Shown: positions 17,017-25,766 of the stretch, piece after piece
Layout of the letters: each line of letters opens with the position of its first letter
How positions within the stretch are numbered: position 1 is the first letter of the stretch
Assembly (NCBI GenBank): GCA_963766605.1
Contig: CAVYAT010000001.1
Span: 868,001-932,000, forward strand
Source of the DNA: AC-49 sp963766605
GTDB lineage: Bacteria > Actinomycetota > Thermoleophilia > Solirubrobacterales > Solirubrobacteraceae
Direction of reading: 5' to 3'
DNA: 64,000 nt
Notes under the pieces: model-generated
Database searches by the model: none
What the model was told of the DNA's origin: nothing
What the model saw: only the letters and a program-made list of their open reading frames with translations
Position numbers and translations under genes: made by a program

Positions 17017-17790
17017 ATGGCCCCGCAGCTCGACATCGTCGTCCCGGTCCATAACGAGGCCGCGACGCTCCAGCGCAGCATCACGGTGCTGCATGACTTC
17101 CTGACCGCCTCGGATCTGCCGTCGTGGCGGATCACGATCGCCGACAACGCCAGCATTGACGCGACCGAGGCGATCGCCGCCGAGCTCGCGCGCACGCTGC
17201 CCGCCGTCGACCTCCTGCGCCTGGAGCGCAAGGGTCGCGGCCACGCGCTGCGCACGGCCTGGCTGCGCAGCGATGCGGCCGTCCTCGCCTACATGGACGT
17301 CGACCTGTCGACCGACCTGCGCGCGCTCGCGCCGCTCGTCGCTCCGCTGTTGTGCGGCCACAGCGAACTGGCGATCGGCACCCGCCTGGCCCCCGGCGCC
17401 GAGATTCAGCGCGGCATCAAGCGCGAGCTGATCTCGCGCGCCTACAACACGATCCTGCACGTCGCGCTGCGCGCCCGCTTCACCGACGCCCAATGCGGCT
17501 TCAAGGCGCTGCGGGCCGACGTCGCGCGCGAGCTGCTCAGCGACGTCCGGGACGACGGCTGGTTCTTCGACACCGAGCTGCTCGTGCTCGCCCAGCGCCG
17601 CGGGCTGCGCATCCATGAGGTCGCCGTCGACTGGGTCGACGACCCCGACTCGCGCGTCGACATCGTGCGCACGGCGATCGACGACCTGCGGGGCGTCAGG
17701 CGGCTGCTGTTACGAGGTGCCCGACAGCCCGAGCAGCCGGATCGCGTTGTCGCGCAGGACCAGCGGACGTACCTCGTCGCGGATCTCTAG
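17017..17790 (+). CDS. GT2 family glycosyltransferase, dolichyl-phosphate glucosyltransferase-like
   Basis: 257 residues. GT-A fold beginning LDIVVPVHNEAATLQRSI, followed by TIADNASIDATEAIA, the metal-binding DVD within AYMDVDLSTD and the acceptor-side motif DAQCGFKALR. GWFFDTELLVLA then VDWVDDPDSRVDI is characteristic of polyprenyl-phosphate glucosyl/mannosyltransferases. It should load sugar onto a lipid carrier at the cytoplasmic face for envelope glycan synthesis. No C-terminal membrane helices. The last 81 bp overlap the convergent amidohydrolase gene, so the final ~25 residues have lower support. Confidence 0.87.
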   Translation: MAPQLDIVVPVHNEAATLQRSITVLHDFLTASDLPSWRITIADNASIDATEAIAAELARTLPAVDLLRLERKGRGHALRTAWLRSDAAVLAYMDVDLSTDLRALAPLVAPLLCGHSELAIGTRLAPGAEIQRGIKRELISRAYNTILHVALRARFTDAQCGFKALRADVARELLSDVRDDGWFFDTELLVLAQRRGLRIHEVAVDWVDDPDSRVDIVRTAIDDLRGVRRLLLRGARQPEQPDRVVAQDQRTYLVADL

Positions 17791-18597
17791 CTTCTCGAAG
17801 TCGGCCAGCCAGCGATCCGGCGTGATCAGCGGGTAGTCAGAGCCGAACAGCATCTTGTCGCGCAGCAGCGTGTTGATGTAGCGGATCAGGATCGGCGGGA
17901 AGTACTTCGGCGACCAGCCCGACAGGTCGATGTAGACGTTGGGCTTGTGGGTCGCGACGGCCAGCGCCTCCTCCTGCCACGGGAACGACGGGTGGGCGAG
18001 GATGATGTCCATCTCGGGGAAGTCGGCCGCGACGTCATCGACGGACATCGGGTTGGAGTACTTCAACCGCACGCCGCCGCCGCCCGGCATCCCCGCGCCG
18101 ATCCCGGTCTGGCCGGTATGGAACAACGCGATCAGGCCGGCCTCGGCGATCACCTCGTACAACGGGTAGAAGTCGCGGTCGTTGGGCCAGAAGGCCTGGA
18201 CGTTGGGGTGGAACTTGAAGCCGCGGATCGCCGGATACTCGGCGATCAGGCGCTTGGCCTCGCGGACACCGAGCTTGCCCTTGTGCGGGTCGATCGACGC
18301 GAACGGGATCAGCACGTCGGCGTTCTCCGCCGCCGCCTTCGCGACCTCATCGTTGGACAGCGCGTGGCGGCCCATGCCCGCCTCGTCGTCGACGAAGAAG
18401 ACCACCGCGGCCATGTTCCGTTCGCGGTAGTAGGCGGCGACGTCACTCGTGGTCGGCTGAGCCGGGGCGCTGCCGAAGTACTTCGAGGCGGCATCGAGGA
18501 GCTCGGTCGTCACCGGGTCGGGCTCGGTGTGGGCCGAGGCCTCCGCGTGGGTGTGCACGTCGATGGCGACGAGTTTGTCGAGATCGAGCGACGGCAC
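17710..18597 (-). CDS. amidohydrolase family protein (amidohydrolase 2, ACMSD/decarboxylase-like)
   Basis: 295 residues from GTG 18597. TIM-barrel metal hydrolase: HxH motif in AIDVHTHAEA near the N-terminus, GFKFHPNVQAFWPND, LFHTGQTGIG, DIILAHPSFPWQEEALAVA and the metal-ligand Asp in LFGSDYPLITPDRWL. This order is typical of the COG2159 group, which contains decarboxylases and hydrolases of aromatic or lactone substrates. The stop region overlaps the GT2 gene end on the opposite strand. The specific reaction is unknown. Confidence 0.88.
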   Translation of the reverse strand: MPSLDLDKLVAIDVHTHAEASAHTEPDPVTTELLDAASKYFGSAPAQPTTSDVAAYYRERNMAAVVFFVDDEAGMGRHALSNDEVAKAAAENADVLIPFASIDPHKGKLGVREAKRLIAEYPAIRGFKFHPNVQAFWPNDRDFYPLYEVIAEAGLIALFHTGQTGIGAGMPGGGGVRLKYSNPMSVDDVAADFPEMDIILAHPSFPWQEEALAVATHKPNVYIDLSGWSPKYFPPILIRYINTLLRDKMLFGSDYPLITPDRWLADFEKLEIRDEVRPLVLRDNAIRLLGLSGTS

Positions 18598-18637
18598 GCG
18601 GCACACCTTAGATGGTGTGCCGCGCGCCGGGCGGCCG

Positions 18638-20899
18638 CTACTTGTGCTTCGGCTTCGGCTTCTTCTTCGGCACGACCGAGACGACGACCGTCTTCGTCCC
18701 GGCCCCATCGGAGCGGAAGTCGCCCTGCCACTGCGCGACGAACAGGTTCGCGCCCTTGCGCAGCGTGCTCCACGAGGTCGTGAACTTGCCATTGGAATCG
18801 ACCTTCGCCGTGTGCGAGATCCAGCCCGTCGAACCGGCCGGCCGCTCGCTGACGACAACCTGCTCGAAGCCGCTGGCCGGCGACAACGTGCCGGACACCG
18901 TCATCGTCTCCGGCTTGCTCAGGTGGCTGACCGACGGCTTGATCGTCAGCGTCGACGGCTTGCCGCGATCGCCCCCGGTGGTCGTGTAGAGCAGGTTGGA
19001 GTGCTGGCTGAGGATGAAGTCGCTCGAGCCGCCGGCGGCGAGCCCGTGCTCCTGGATGTTGTCGGCGACGACGAACTGCGGGTGCCACGTGCGACCGCCG
19101 TCCGAGGTGCGCAGCACGAACCCCTTGGTGGCCGCGGTCGCCGCCCCGAAGTGGTCGAGCGTGAGATAGCCGTGGGTCGAATCCGACCACGCCATGCCGA
19201 GCGCGTCCTCGGTCCCGGTCGCGGTCAGCTCGGTCCACGACTTGCCCTGGTTGTGGGTCGACCACACGCGGCCGTCGCCGTCGAGCAGGAAGCCGACCTT
19301 CGAGCTGATGAAGTCGACCCTCTCGACCGGCAGCCGGTTGACCATGAGCTTGCCGAACTTGTGGTACTTGCCCGGCTTGTGGATCGAGATGAACGAGCGA
19401 CCGCCGTTGGTCGACTCGAGGATCAGCTGCGGGCCGTAGACGACGACCGCGCCGCCCGCCGCATCGACGTCGGTCAGCGGGACGAGGTTGATCGCCGCGT
19501 CGGAGGTGAAGTCGACGCCCGTGTTCGTGCTGACGCGGACACCGCGCGGGCCGACAACCATCACGTGGCTGGCGCTCGAGGCGTAGACCGCGTTGGGCTT
19601 GGCCGTCGTGCCGGTGTCGATCGACTTCCAGCTCACGCCGGCATTGGCCGTCGTGTAGAGCGCACCGGTCGCATCCAGCGCCCAGCCGTTGTTCGGCGTG
19701 GGGAACGAGACGTCGATGACGTTGCCGCCGCCGGTGACCTTGGCCTCCGACCACGACTTGCCGCCGTTGGTCGTCTCGGCCAGCGCGCCGTTGGGCCCGA
19801 CGACGTAGGCCGTGTTGTCGGTGCCGCCTGCGCGCAGGCGGTTGTACGAGGTGGCCTTCAGCGTGCCGCCGACCGGCGAGTAGTCCAGCCCGCCGTCGGA
19901 GGAGACGACGGTGCCACCGTTGCTGCCGACGCCGACGATCTGGGTCGGCGACGCCCAGGCCGCCGCGTTGACCTCAACCGGCGGGTGCGGCTGCTTGACC
20001 GGTGTCGCACCGCCATCGGTCGTCAGCGCGATCGTGTCGCCCTTGTCGGTCGACAGCACGCACGACGTCAGGCTGATGCAGCTGATGCCGGTCAGCGCGG
20101 CGCCGGTGCCGCTGGTCAGCGGGTTCCAGGTCTTACCGCCGTCGGCCGTCGACAGGAAGCCGCCGCCGGTGCCGACCGCGTAGCCGTTGTTGGCGTCGAG
20201 CATCAGGATCCGCTCGACCCCGAACGGCACCGTGGCGACCGAGGTCCATGTCTGGGCGCCGTCGATCGTGCGGTAGATGTGACCGTCGGTCGTCGACGCC
20301 AGGCCGGTCGTGCCGTCGGCGAGGAAGGTGATGTCCAGCGGCTTGGCGTTGCCGCCGGTCGGCGACCCGGGCGTTCCGGGCAGGCCGTTGGTGTTCGACA
20401 GGAAGCTCTGGCCGCCGTCGGTGGTGCGCTGCACTTCGCCGTCGTCGAGCAGGTTGTAGCCGTTGGTCTTGCTCTGGTAGCTGAACGCGACGACCTGGTG
20501 GGGGCACGTCGCCTCCGACGCGGTGAACGCGATGCGGTCGAACGTGACGCCGCCGTCGGTCGAGATGCGCAGCACGCAACCGGCGCCGGCGATGATGCTG
20601 CCGTCGGCGGCGACCTCAACGCGCGTGAGGTTCGTGAACGTGCCGGCGGGCAGGCCGGTCCACGTGACGCCGGCGTCGGTCGTCTTGACGATCGTGCCGA
20701 AGTCGCCGACCGCGTAGCCGGTCGTCGTCCCGGGAACGAACGCGATGTCGTGCAGCGTGTTGCCCTGCGGGAGCGGATTGCCCCACAGCCAGCCGGCCGA
20801 GCCGACCTGCACGTTGGCCGAAGCGGCCGCAGGCAGAGCGACCGCCGCAGCGATCAGACAGACGAGGGCGCAGAGCGCCGAGCGGAGGCTCTTCGTCAC
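18638..20899 (-). CDS. large secreted YCF48/BNR-like beta-propeller protein
   Basis: 753 residues. Signal peptide (LCALVCLIAAAVALPAAASA), then about a dozen propeller blades with recurring TTDGGxxW motifs, for example VKTTDAGVTWTGL, YRTIDGAQTWTSV, FLSTADGGKTWNPL, AETTNGGKSWSEA and YTTANAGVSWKSI. This is the pattern of photosystem II assembly/stability factor (YCF48/HCF136) and BNR proteins. The C-terminal ~110 residues form an Ig-like beta sandwich (ISHTAKVDSNGKFTTSWSTL) and a basic tail KKKPKPKHK. Extracellular or wall-bound; ligand unknown. Compositionally similar to the protein at 13838-16372 although the blades differ. Confidence 0.85.
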   Translation of the reverse strand: MTKSLRSALCALVCLIAAAVALPAAASANVQVGSAGWLWGNPLPQGNTLHDIAFVPGTTTGYAVGDFGTIVKTTDAGVTWTGLPAGTFTNLTRVEVAADGSIIAGAGCVLRISTDGGVTFDRIAFTASEATCPHQVVAFSYQSKTNGYNLLDDGEVQRTTDGGQSFLSNTNGLPGTPGSPTGGNAKPLDITFLADGTTGLASTTDGHIYRTIDGAQTWTSVATVPFGVERILMLDANNGYAVGTGGGFLSTADGGKTWNPLTSGTGAALTGISCISLTSCVLSTDKGDTIALTTDGGATPVKQPHPPVEVNAAAWASPTQIVGVGSNGGTVVSSDGGLDYSPVGGTLKATSYNRLRAGGTDNTAYVVGPNGALAETTNGGKSWSEAKVTGGGNVIDVSFPTPNNGWALDATGALYTTANAGVSWKSIDTGTTAKPNAVYASSASHVMVVGPRGVRVSTNTGVDFTSDAAINLVPLTDVDAAGGAVVVYGPQLILESTNGGRSFISIHKPGKYHKFGKLMVNRLPVERVDFISSKVGFLLDGDGRVWSTHNQGKSWTELTATGTEDALGMAWSDSTHGYLTLDHFGAATAATKGFVLRTSDGGRTWHPQFVVADNIQEHGLAAGGSSDFILSQHSNLLYTTTGGDRGKPSTLTIKPSVSHLSKPETMTVSGTLSPASGFEQVVVSERPAGSTGWISHTAKVDSNGKFTTSWSTLRKGANLFVAQWQGDFRSDGAGTKTVVVSVVPKKKPKPKHK

Positions 20900-21036
20900 G
20901 ATGACTCCAATCCGGTTCGCGAGACAGATAACGGCTGCCTAAACGAGTGGCGAGGGTCGCAAGTTACGAAGACATGTCCCCTATACGCGCCGGTTCGCCG
21001 CACGGCCACGGTCCGAATCGATAGGCTGCCCCCGCT

Positions 21037-22104
21037 TTGTCGCCGACCGGACACGCCACGGCGAGCGCTGCACCGGTCGTCCCCGCCGCTGCCGCTCCGC
21101 ACGCCTACGCGGGCATCGACCAATTCGCCATCGGATTCGATGAGCGCGATCGTGTGCGCCTGCACGACTTGTGGGACGAGATCATCGATTCCCAGCAGTG
21201 GTCGCACTCGCAGTTCAACGACCGCTGGGAGCAGGCTTGGTCGACGTGGAACGGCTGTGGCGCGGTCGCCATGGGCTCATTCTCGGGCGGCGCGATGGCC
21301 GCGCTGGCCTACGCCGGCGTCGGGCCGGGCGACACAGTGCTGTGCCCGTCGAACACGTTCATGGCCACGCCGCTGACCGCCATCCGGGCCGGCGCCGAGG
21401 TCCAGTTCGTCGACTCGCGCCGCGACGACCTGTGCATGGACTTCGAGGACTTCGAGCGCAAGGTCGCCCAGCACAAGCCCAAGGCGGCCCTGCTGGTGCA
21501 CATCGGCGGCCACATCGCGTTCGACGTGCAGCGCATTGCCGAGCTGTGCGAGGCCGAGGGGATCTTCCTGATCGAGGACTGCGCCCACGCCCACGGCGCC
21601 GACTGGGACGGCCGCAAGCCCGGCACGTGGGGCAACGCCGGCGTGTACTCGTTCTACGCGACGAAGACGGTGTCGACCGGCGAGGGCGGAATGCTCGTCT
21701 CGCGCGACGAGCAGTTGCTCGAATACGCACGGGCGTTTCGCAACTACGGCAAGCCGTCGTATGACGTCGCCGGCCTCAACCACCGCGCGTCGGAGTTCAC
21801 GGCCGCCGTCGGCCTCGTGCAGACCGAGCGCATGGAGGAGATCGTCGCGTGGAAGAACGCGGCCGCGCGCACCGTGCTCGACCCGGTGCACCCGGGCCGC
21901 CTTGCGCTGCCCGACGGCATGACGTCGGGCCTCTACAAGTACATCGTGTTCGACCCGATCGAGAAGTCGACCGGGAAGGTCTACGACGAGCCGTGCCACC
22001 GCCTCATGGGCCATCCGGTCGACCTGCCAGGGTCCGATTGGATCGCTGCGCACCATTGGTGCGTTCCGCTCTACTATCGACCCCAGGAGAACCCGGAATC
22101 GTGA
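21037..22104 (+). CDS. DegT/DnrJ/EryC1/StrS family PLP-dependent aminotransferase
   Basis: 355 residues from TTG 21037; the first ~25 residues are Ala/Pro-rich and a later start is possible. Features: WSHSQFNDRWEQAW, the phosphate-binding GSFSGGAMAAL, CPSNTFMATPLTAIRAGAEVQFVD, IEDCAHAHGADWDGR (PLP ring Asp), and the PLP Schiff-base Lys210 in YSFYATKTVSTGEGGM. It transfers an amino group to a nucleotide-linked ketosugar or cyclitol. Coupled by a 4-bp overlap to the sugar epimerase, so the pair likely makes an amino sugar for a surface glycan or natural product. Confidence 0.9.
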   Translation: MSPTGHATASAAPVVPAAAAPHAYAGIDQFAIGFDERDRVRLHDLWDEIIDSQQWSHSQFNDRWEQAWSTWNGCGAVAMGSFSGGAMAALAYAGVGPGDTVLCPSNTFMATPLTAIRAGAEVQFVDSRRDDLCMDFEDFERKVAQHKPKAALLVHIGGHIAFDVQRIAELCEAEGIFLIEDCAHAHGADWDGRKPGTWGNAGVYSFYATKTVSTGEGGMLVSRDEQLLEYARAFRNYGKPSYDVAGLNHRASEFTAAVGLVQTERMEEIVAWKNAAARTVLDPVHPGRLALPDGMTSGLYKYIVFDPIEKSTGKVYDEPCHRLMGHPVDLPGSDWIAAHHWCVPLYYRPQENPES

Positions 22105-23036
22105 CCCTCAAAGTGCTCGTGACCGGTGGCTCTGGCTTCATCGGCTCGCATGTCGTCGACAAACTGCTGGCGGCCGGTCACCGCGTTCGCAACTTCGACA
22201 TGGTCGCGTCGCCCTACCACGACCCCGCGGTCGTCGAGCAGTACCAGGGTGAGCTGACCGACGACGAGGCGATGCGCGACGCGATGGACGGCATCGACGC
22301 GGTCCTGCACCTCGCGGCGGTCGCCGACGTCAACCAGGTCACGCTCGATCCGGTGTTCGCCGAGAAGGTCAACTCGCGCGGGACGGCGGTGCTGCTCGAG
22401 GCGGCGCGCCAGACCGGGGTCAAGCGGGTCGTCTACGCCTCGACGATCTGGGTCTACAACGGCCACTCGTGCGAGGAGGTCGACGAGGACTCCGAGATCG
22501 CGCTGCCCAACCACCTCTACACGGCGACCAAGTTCGCCGGCGAGATGTACTGCACCTCGTACGCATCGCTGTACGACCTCGAGTACACGATCCTGCGCTT
22601 CGGGATCCCCTACGGCACGCGCGCCCGGCCGGCCGCCGTCGTGCCGCAGTTCGTGCGCAAGGCGCTGGCCGGCGAGCCGCTGACGATCGCCGGCAAGGGC
22701 GACCAGTCACGGCGCTTCGTCTACGTCGAGGATCTCGCCGACGGCTGCGTCGCCGGCCTGGAGCCGGTAGCCGCCAACCGCGTCTACAACCTCGTCGGGA
22801 CCGAGAACACGACGGTGCTCGACATCGCCGAGGTCGTGCGCGACCTGGTCGGCGACGTCGACATCGTCCACACCGAGGCGCGTCTCGGCGACTTCCGCGG
22901 CGCCGAGGTCTCGCACGAGCGCGCCGAGGTAGAGCTCGGCTGGACCGCGAAGACGTCGTTCGTCGAAGGCGTGCGTCGCTACTACGAGTGGTATCTCGCC
23001 GAGCACGAGGTCGCGCCCGACGTCGCCCGCGACTGA
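22101..23036 (+). CDS. NAD-dependent epimerase/dehydratase (nucleotide-sugar)
   Basis: 311 residues from GTG overlapping the aminotransferase stop. Extended SDR: NAD-binding TGGSGFIGSH (residues 8-17), HLAAVADVNQV, the catalytic Ser region VYASTIWVYNG, and the Tyr140-x3-Lys144 pair in HLYTATKFAGE. LRFGIPYGTRARP and GDQSRRFVYVEDLADG are typical of UDP-sugar epimerases and dehydratases. It acts on the same nucleotide-sugar route as the preceding aminotransferase. Confidence 0.92.
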   Translation: MTLKVLVTGGSGFIGSHVVDKLLAAGHRVRNFDMVASPYHDPAVVEQYQGELTDDEAMRDAMDGIDAVLHLAAVADVNQVTLDPVFAEKVNSRGTAVLLEAARQTGVKRVVYASTIWVYNGHSCEEVDEDSEIALPNHLYTATKFAGEMYCTSYASLYDLEYTILRFGIPYGTRARPAAVVPQFVRKALAGEPLTIAGKGDQSRRFVYVEDLADGCVAGLEPVAANRVYNLVGTENTTVLDIAEVVRDLVGDVDIVHTEARLGDFRGAEVSHERAEVELGWTAKTSFVEGVRRYYEWYLAEHEVAPDVARD

Positions 23037-23039
23037 CGC

Positions 23040-24410
23040 TCACCAGGGCGCCGGTTCGTAGTCCTTGAGGAAGCAGCCGTAGAGGTCCTCGCCCGCCTCG
23101 CCGCGGACGATCGGGTCGTACACCCGCGCGGCGCCATCGACGAGGTCGAGCGGAGCGTGGAACCCCGCCTCGGCGAGCCGTATCCGCGTCGGTTGCGGGC
23201 GCTCGTCCGTGATCCAGCCGGTGTCGACGGCTGTCATCAGGATGCCGTCCTGCGTCAGCAGCTCATAGGCGCTGGTACGGGTCAGCATGTTCAGCGCCGC
23301 CTTGGCCATGTTGGTGTGGGGGTGACCGGGCCCCTTGTAGCCGCGGGCGAACTGACCCTCCATGGCGGAGACGTTGACGACGTAGGTGCGCCGGGCGGCT
23401 GACGCGGCGAGCGCGGCCCGCAGGCGGCCGATCAGGATGAACGGCGCGGTCATGTTGCACAGCTGGACCTCGAGCAGCTCGCGCTCGTCGACCTCGTGGA
23501 CGCGCTGCACCCAGCTGTTGCTTGCCGCGACGTCGGGCAGCAGGCCGCCCGCGTCCACGACCAGCGGCCCACCGGCCAGCTCGTGCAGCGCCGCTGGGTG
23601 GGCGTCGCCGCTGCGCCCGAAGGTCACCATGTCGGGCTGGGGCCCCGACGGCAGCGCGGCCGCCTCCGCCGCCGCCAGCAGCGCGTAGGAGTGCTCGGGG
23701 CGCCGCACCGTCTGCGCGGCGTTGTTGATGAGGATGTCGAGCGGGCCGGCGCCGGCGACCGCGTCGGCCAGCGCGATCACCTGGCCCGGATCGCGCAGGT
23801 CGATCCCGACGACGTGGAGCCGGTGCAACCAGTCGGCGCTGTCGGTCATCGCGGTGAAACGGCGCACGGCGTCGCGCGGGAAGCGCGTGGTGATCGTCGT
23901 GTCGGCACCGTCGCGCAGCAACCGCAGCGCGATGTACATCCCGATCTTGGCCCGCCCGCCGGTGAGCAACGCACGGCGGCCGTGCAGGTCGGTGCGCGCC
24001 TCGCGGCGGGCGTGGTTGAACGACGCACAGTCGGGACACAGCTGGTGGTAGAACGCATCGACGGTCACGTAGCGCTGCTTGCAGACGTAGCAGGCGCGTG
24101 AGCGAAGCAGCGTCCCTGCGGTCGTGCCGTTGCCGTTGGTATTGGCCGTCAGCGGGCGCCCGTTGGTCTCGTCGTCGATCCGGCCCGGCGCGGCGGTCGC
24201 CGTGGCCGCTGTCACGGTCGCGTCGGCGGCCCGGACGGCCTCGCGGCGTGCCGCACGGCGGCGCTCCTTGACCGTCTTGAAGATGGCGGCCGTCGCGCGT
24301 CGCACCGCGACCGCGTCGGGATGCTGGACGTCGAGCTCGTCAAGCTGGGCAAGCACACGCAGGCAGACCTCGAGGTCGGCTGGGTCGATGCCGGTCCCGG
24401 GCTCGTGCAC
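23040..24410 (-). CDS. SDR oxidoreductase with N-terminal helical region and zinc ribbon
   Basis: 456 residues, about 200 longer than a classical SDR. Residues 1-70 are helical. A CYVC ... LCPDC motif (Cys107, Cys110, Cys125, Cys128) is a likely zinc ribbon. A Rossmann SDR domain then begins LLTGGRAKIGMYIALRLL (NADP-binding loop at 150-157), followed by VVGIDLRDP, DILINNAAQTVRR and the Ser348 position in VNVSAMEGQF. The normal YxxxK pair is altered: Lys370 is present in HTNMAKAALNM, but the Tyr position is Thr366. A conserved but uncharacterised SDR family is likely. Convergent with the epimerase (3 bp). Confidence 0.8.
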   Translation of the reverse strand: MHEPGTGIDPADLEVCLRVLAQLDELDVQHPDAVAVRRATAAIFKTVKERRRAARREAVRAADATVTAATATAAPGRIDDETNGRPLTANTNGNGTTAGTLLRSRACYVCKQRYVTVDAFYHQLCPDCASFNHARREARTDLHGRRALLTGGRAKIGMYIALRLLRDGADTTITTRFPRDAVRRFTAMTDSADWLHRLHVVGIDLRDPGQVIALADAVAGAGPLDILINNAAQTVRRPEHSYALLAAAEAAALPSGPQPDMVTFGRSGDAHPAALHELAGGPLVVDAGGLLPDVAASNSWVQRVHEVDERELLEVQLCNMTAPFILIGRLRAALAASAARRTYVVNVSAMEGQFARGYKGPGHPHTNMAKAALNMLTRTSAYELLTQDGILMTAVDTGWITDERPQPTRIRLAEAGFHAPLDLVDGAARVYDPIVRGEAGEDLYGCFLKDYEPAPW

Positions 24411-24527
24411 CGCTCGGACTGTACGCCAGCCCGCTCGCTGCGCTGTCGACCGCGATCAGTATCAGCCTCGTCTCGACCTTCTCTCAGACGCATGCGTGGC
24501 GTGCTCCGTGCGCCTACGGTGGTCCCC

Positions 24528-25023
24528 ATGGCGACGACCGTCGATGATCGTTTCGCCGGCCTCTCGTTGCGTGGCTCGCTGCGCCCCTACCAGCGCATGG
24601 CGCTCGACGCGTTCGAGGCCGACCGCGCCGCCGGACGCACCTCGACGCACATCGTGGCGCCGCCGGGGTCGGGCAAGACGGTCGTCGGGCTGGAGATCGT
24701 GCGGCGGCTGGGCACACCGGCGGTTGTGCTCGCGCCGACGGCGACGATCCAGCAGCAGTGGAGCGACAAGCTGGCGCTGTTCACCGACGCGCCGGCGTCG
24801 TTCGTGGGCGACGACGGCCCGCTGCACGTCCTGACCTACCAGGCGATCTGCCAGACCGCCGACCCCGGCGGCGCGCTGCGCGGCGCGGCGGTAGCTGGCC
24901 ACCGTCGGCCCAGGCGAGCTCCTGTTCGCCGGCCGCGAGTCCGCCGCCGGCCGCACCCAACTCGCCACCGCCTCCGCCGCAACCGCCGACTACGTCACCA
25001 GCCAGCGCGTCCTCTGGCACTGA
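24528..25023 (+). pseudogene. disrupted DEAD/DEAH superfamily 2 helicase remnant
   Basis: The first ~121 codons encode a convincing SF2 helicase N-terminus: LRPYQRMALDAFEADRAAG, Walker A APPGSGKTVVGLEIVRRLG, motif Ia-like VVLAPTATIQQQWSDKL, and VLTYQAICQTADPGG. After about 24890 the frame turns into low-complexity Arg/Pro sequence with no helicase motifs II-VI. From 24895, directly after a TAG, another frame reads a plausible 42-residue protein C-terminus ending YVTSQRVLWH and TGA at 25023. This looks like a large internal deletion with loss of frame. The gene cannot encode a working helicase. Confidence 0.75.
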
Positions 25024-25051
25024 CTCCACACTTCCCCAACAACCGTCAACG

Positions 25052-25090
25052 GGGTCTGACCCTCCTAACAGTGTCACGAGGGTCCGACCC
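25052..25090. repeat. REP-like double palindrome
   Basis: Two short palindromes, GGGTCTGACCC (25052-25062) and GGGTCCGACCC (25080-25090), nest in a larger inverted repeat: GGGTCTGACCCTC (25052-25064), 13-nt loop, GAGGGTCCGACCC (25078-25090). It sits between the helicase remnant and the deacetylase gene, whose stop codon lies inside the right arm. The GGGTCNGACCC core resembles dispersed extragenic repeats of high-GC actinobacteria; it may also act as a terminator for the minus-strand genes. Confidence 0.55.
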
Positions 25091-25745
25091 CCGCTTGGGG
25101 GAGGCGGGGGGTGAGGTCGTTCTCGGCGAGGGTGGCGAGGATGCGGGGGAGGGCGGCGAGCATGGCGTGGTGGATGCCGGGAACGGAGTAGGTGTCGGCG
25201 TCGTGGAGCAGGAGGACGTCGCCGTGGCCGACGCCGCGCTCGATGCGGTCGGCGATCGAGCGGCCGGTGGCGCGGGCCGTCCAGTCCTGACCGTCCCGCG
25301 ACCACAGCTGTGGGCGCCAGCCACGGGCCTCCACCTCCTTCAGGCCGCGGCCCGTGTAGATCCCCAGCGGCGCGCGGTGCAGCGCGACCGTCGGCTCGAT
25401 CGCCTGCTCAGCGCGGGCCAGGTCGTCGGCCACCCACGCGCGGCTCTTGCGCAGGATCGACTGGTGATGGTCGGCGTGGACGGCGATCTGGTGTCCGGCG
25501 GCACGGATCTCGCCCGCCAACGAGCCGGTTGCCCGGATCTGCTCACCGACGAGGAAGAACGTCGCCTTGACGTCATGCGCGCGCAGGATCTCCAGCACGG
25601 CCGGCGTCGCCTCGGGGTGCGGGCCGTCGTCGAACGTCAGCCACACGCCGTCGGTCAGCGCCGGCGCGCGGCGGTCGATGTCCAGCGCCCGGGCGATCGC
25701 CGGGAACAACTGGGCCAACGGGGCAAGCGGTGACAGGAGCGCCAT
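25074..25745 (-). CDS. polysaccharide deacetylase (NodB domain)
   Basis: 223 residues with a complete NodB signature. The catalytic/metal Asp pair is in WLTFDDGPHPEATP, KATFFLVGEQ follows, and the metal histidines are in IAVHADHHQS. The Arg-containing motif 3 is ALHRAPLGIY, and LLLHD is the final motif. No obvious signal peptide is seen, although the N-terminus (LLSPLAPLAQLFPAIARAL) is hydrophobic. Likely removes N-acetyl groups from peptidoglycan or chitin-like polymers. The C-terminal codons run into the REP-like repeat, which supplies the stop. Confidence 0.9.
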   Translation of the reverse strand: MALLSPLAPLAQLFPAIARALDIDRRAPALTDGVWLTFDDGPHPEATPAVLEILRAHDVKATFFLVGEQIRATGSLAGEIRAAGHQIAVHADHHQSILRKSRAWVADDLARAEQAIEPTVALHRAPLGIYTGRGLKEVEARGWRPQLWSRDGQDWTARATGRSIADRIERGVGHGDVLLLHDADTYSVPGIHHAMLAALPRILATLAENDLTPRLPQAGVGPS

Positions 25746-25766
25746 CGGGCGAGGATATGGCCCGCG

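Noticed and set aside
18527..21376. 949-residue plus-strand frame opposite the YCF48-like protein
   Set aside because: Compositional artefact of GC-rich antisense strand; the minus-strand frame has signal peptide and repeated TTDGGxxW blades.
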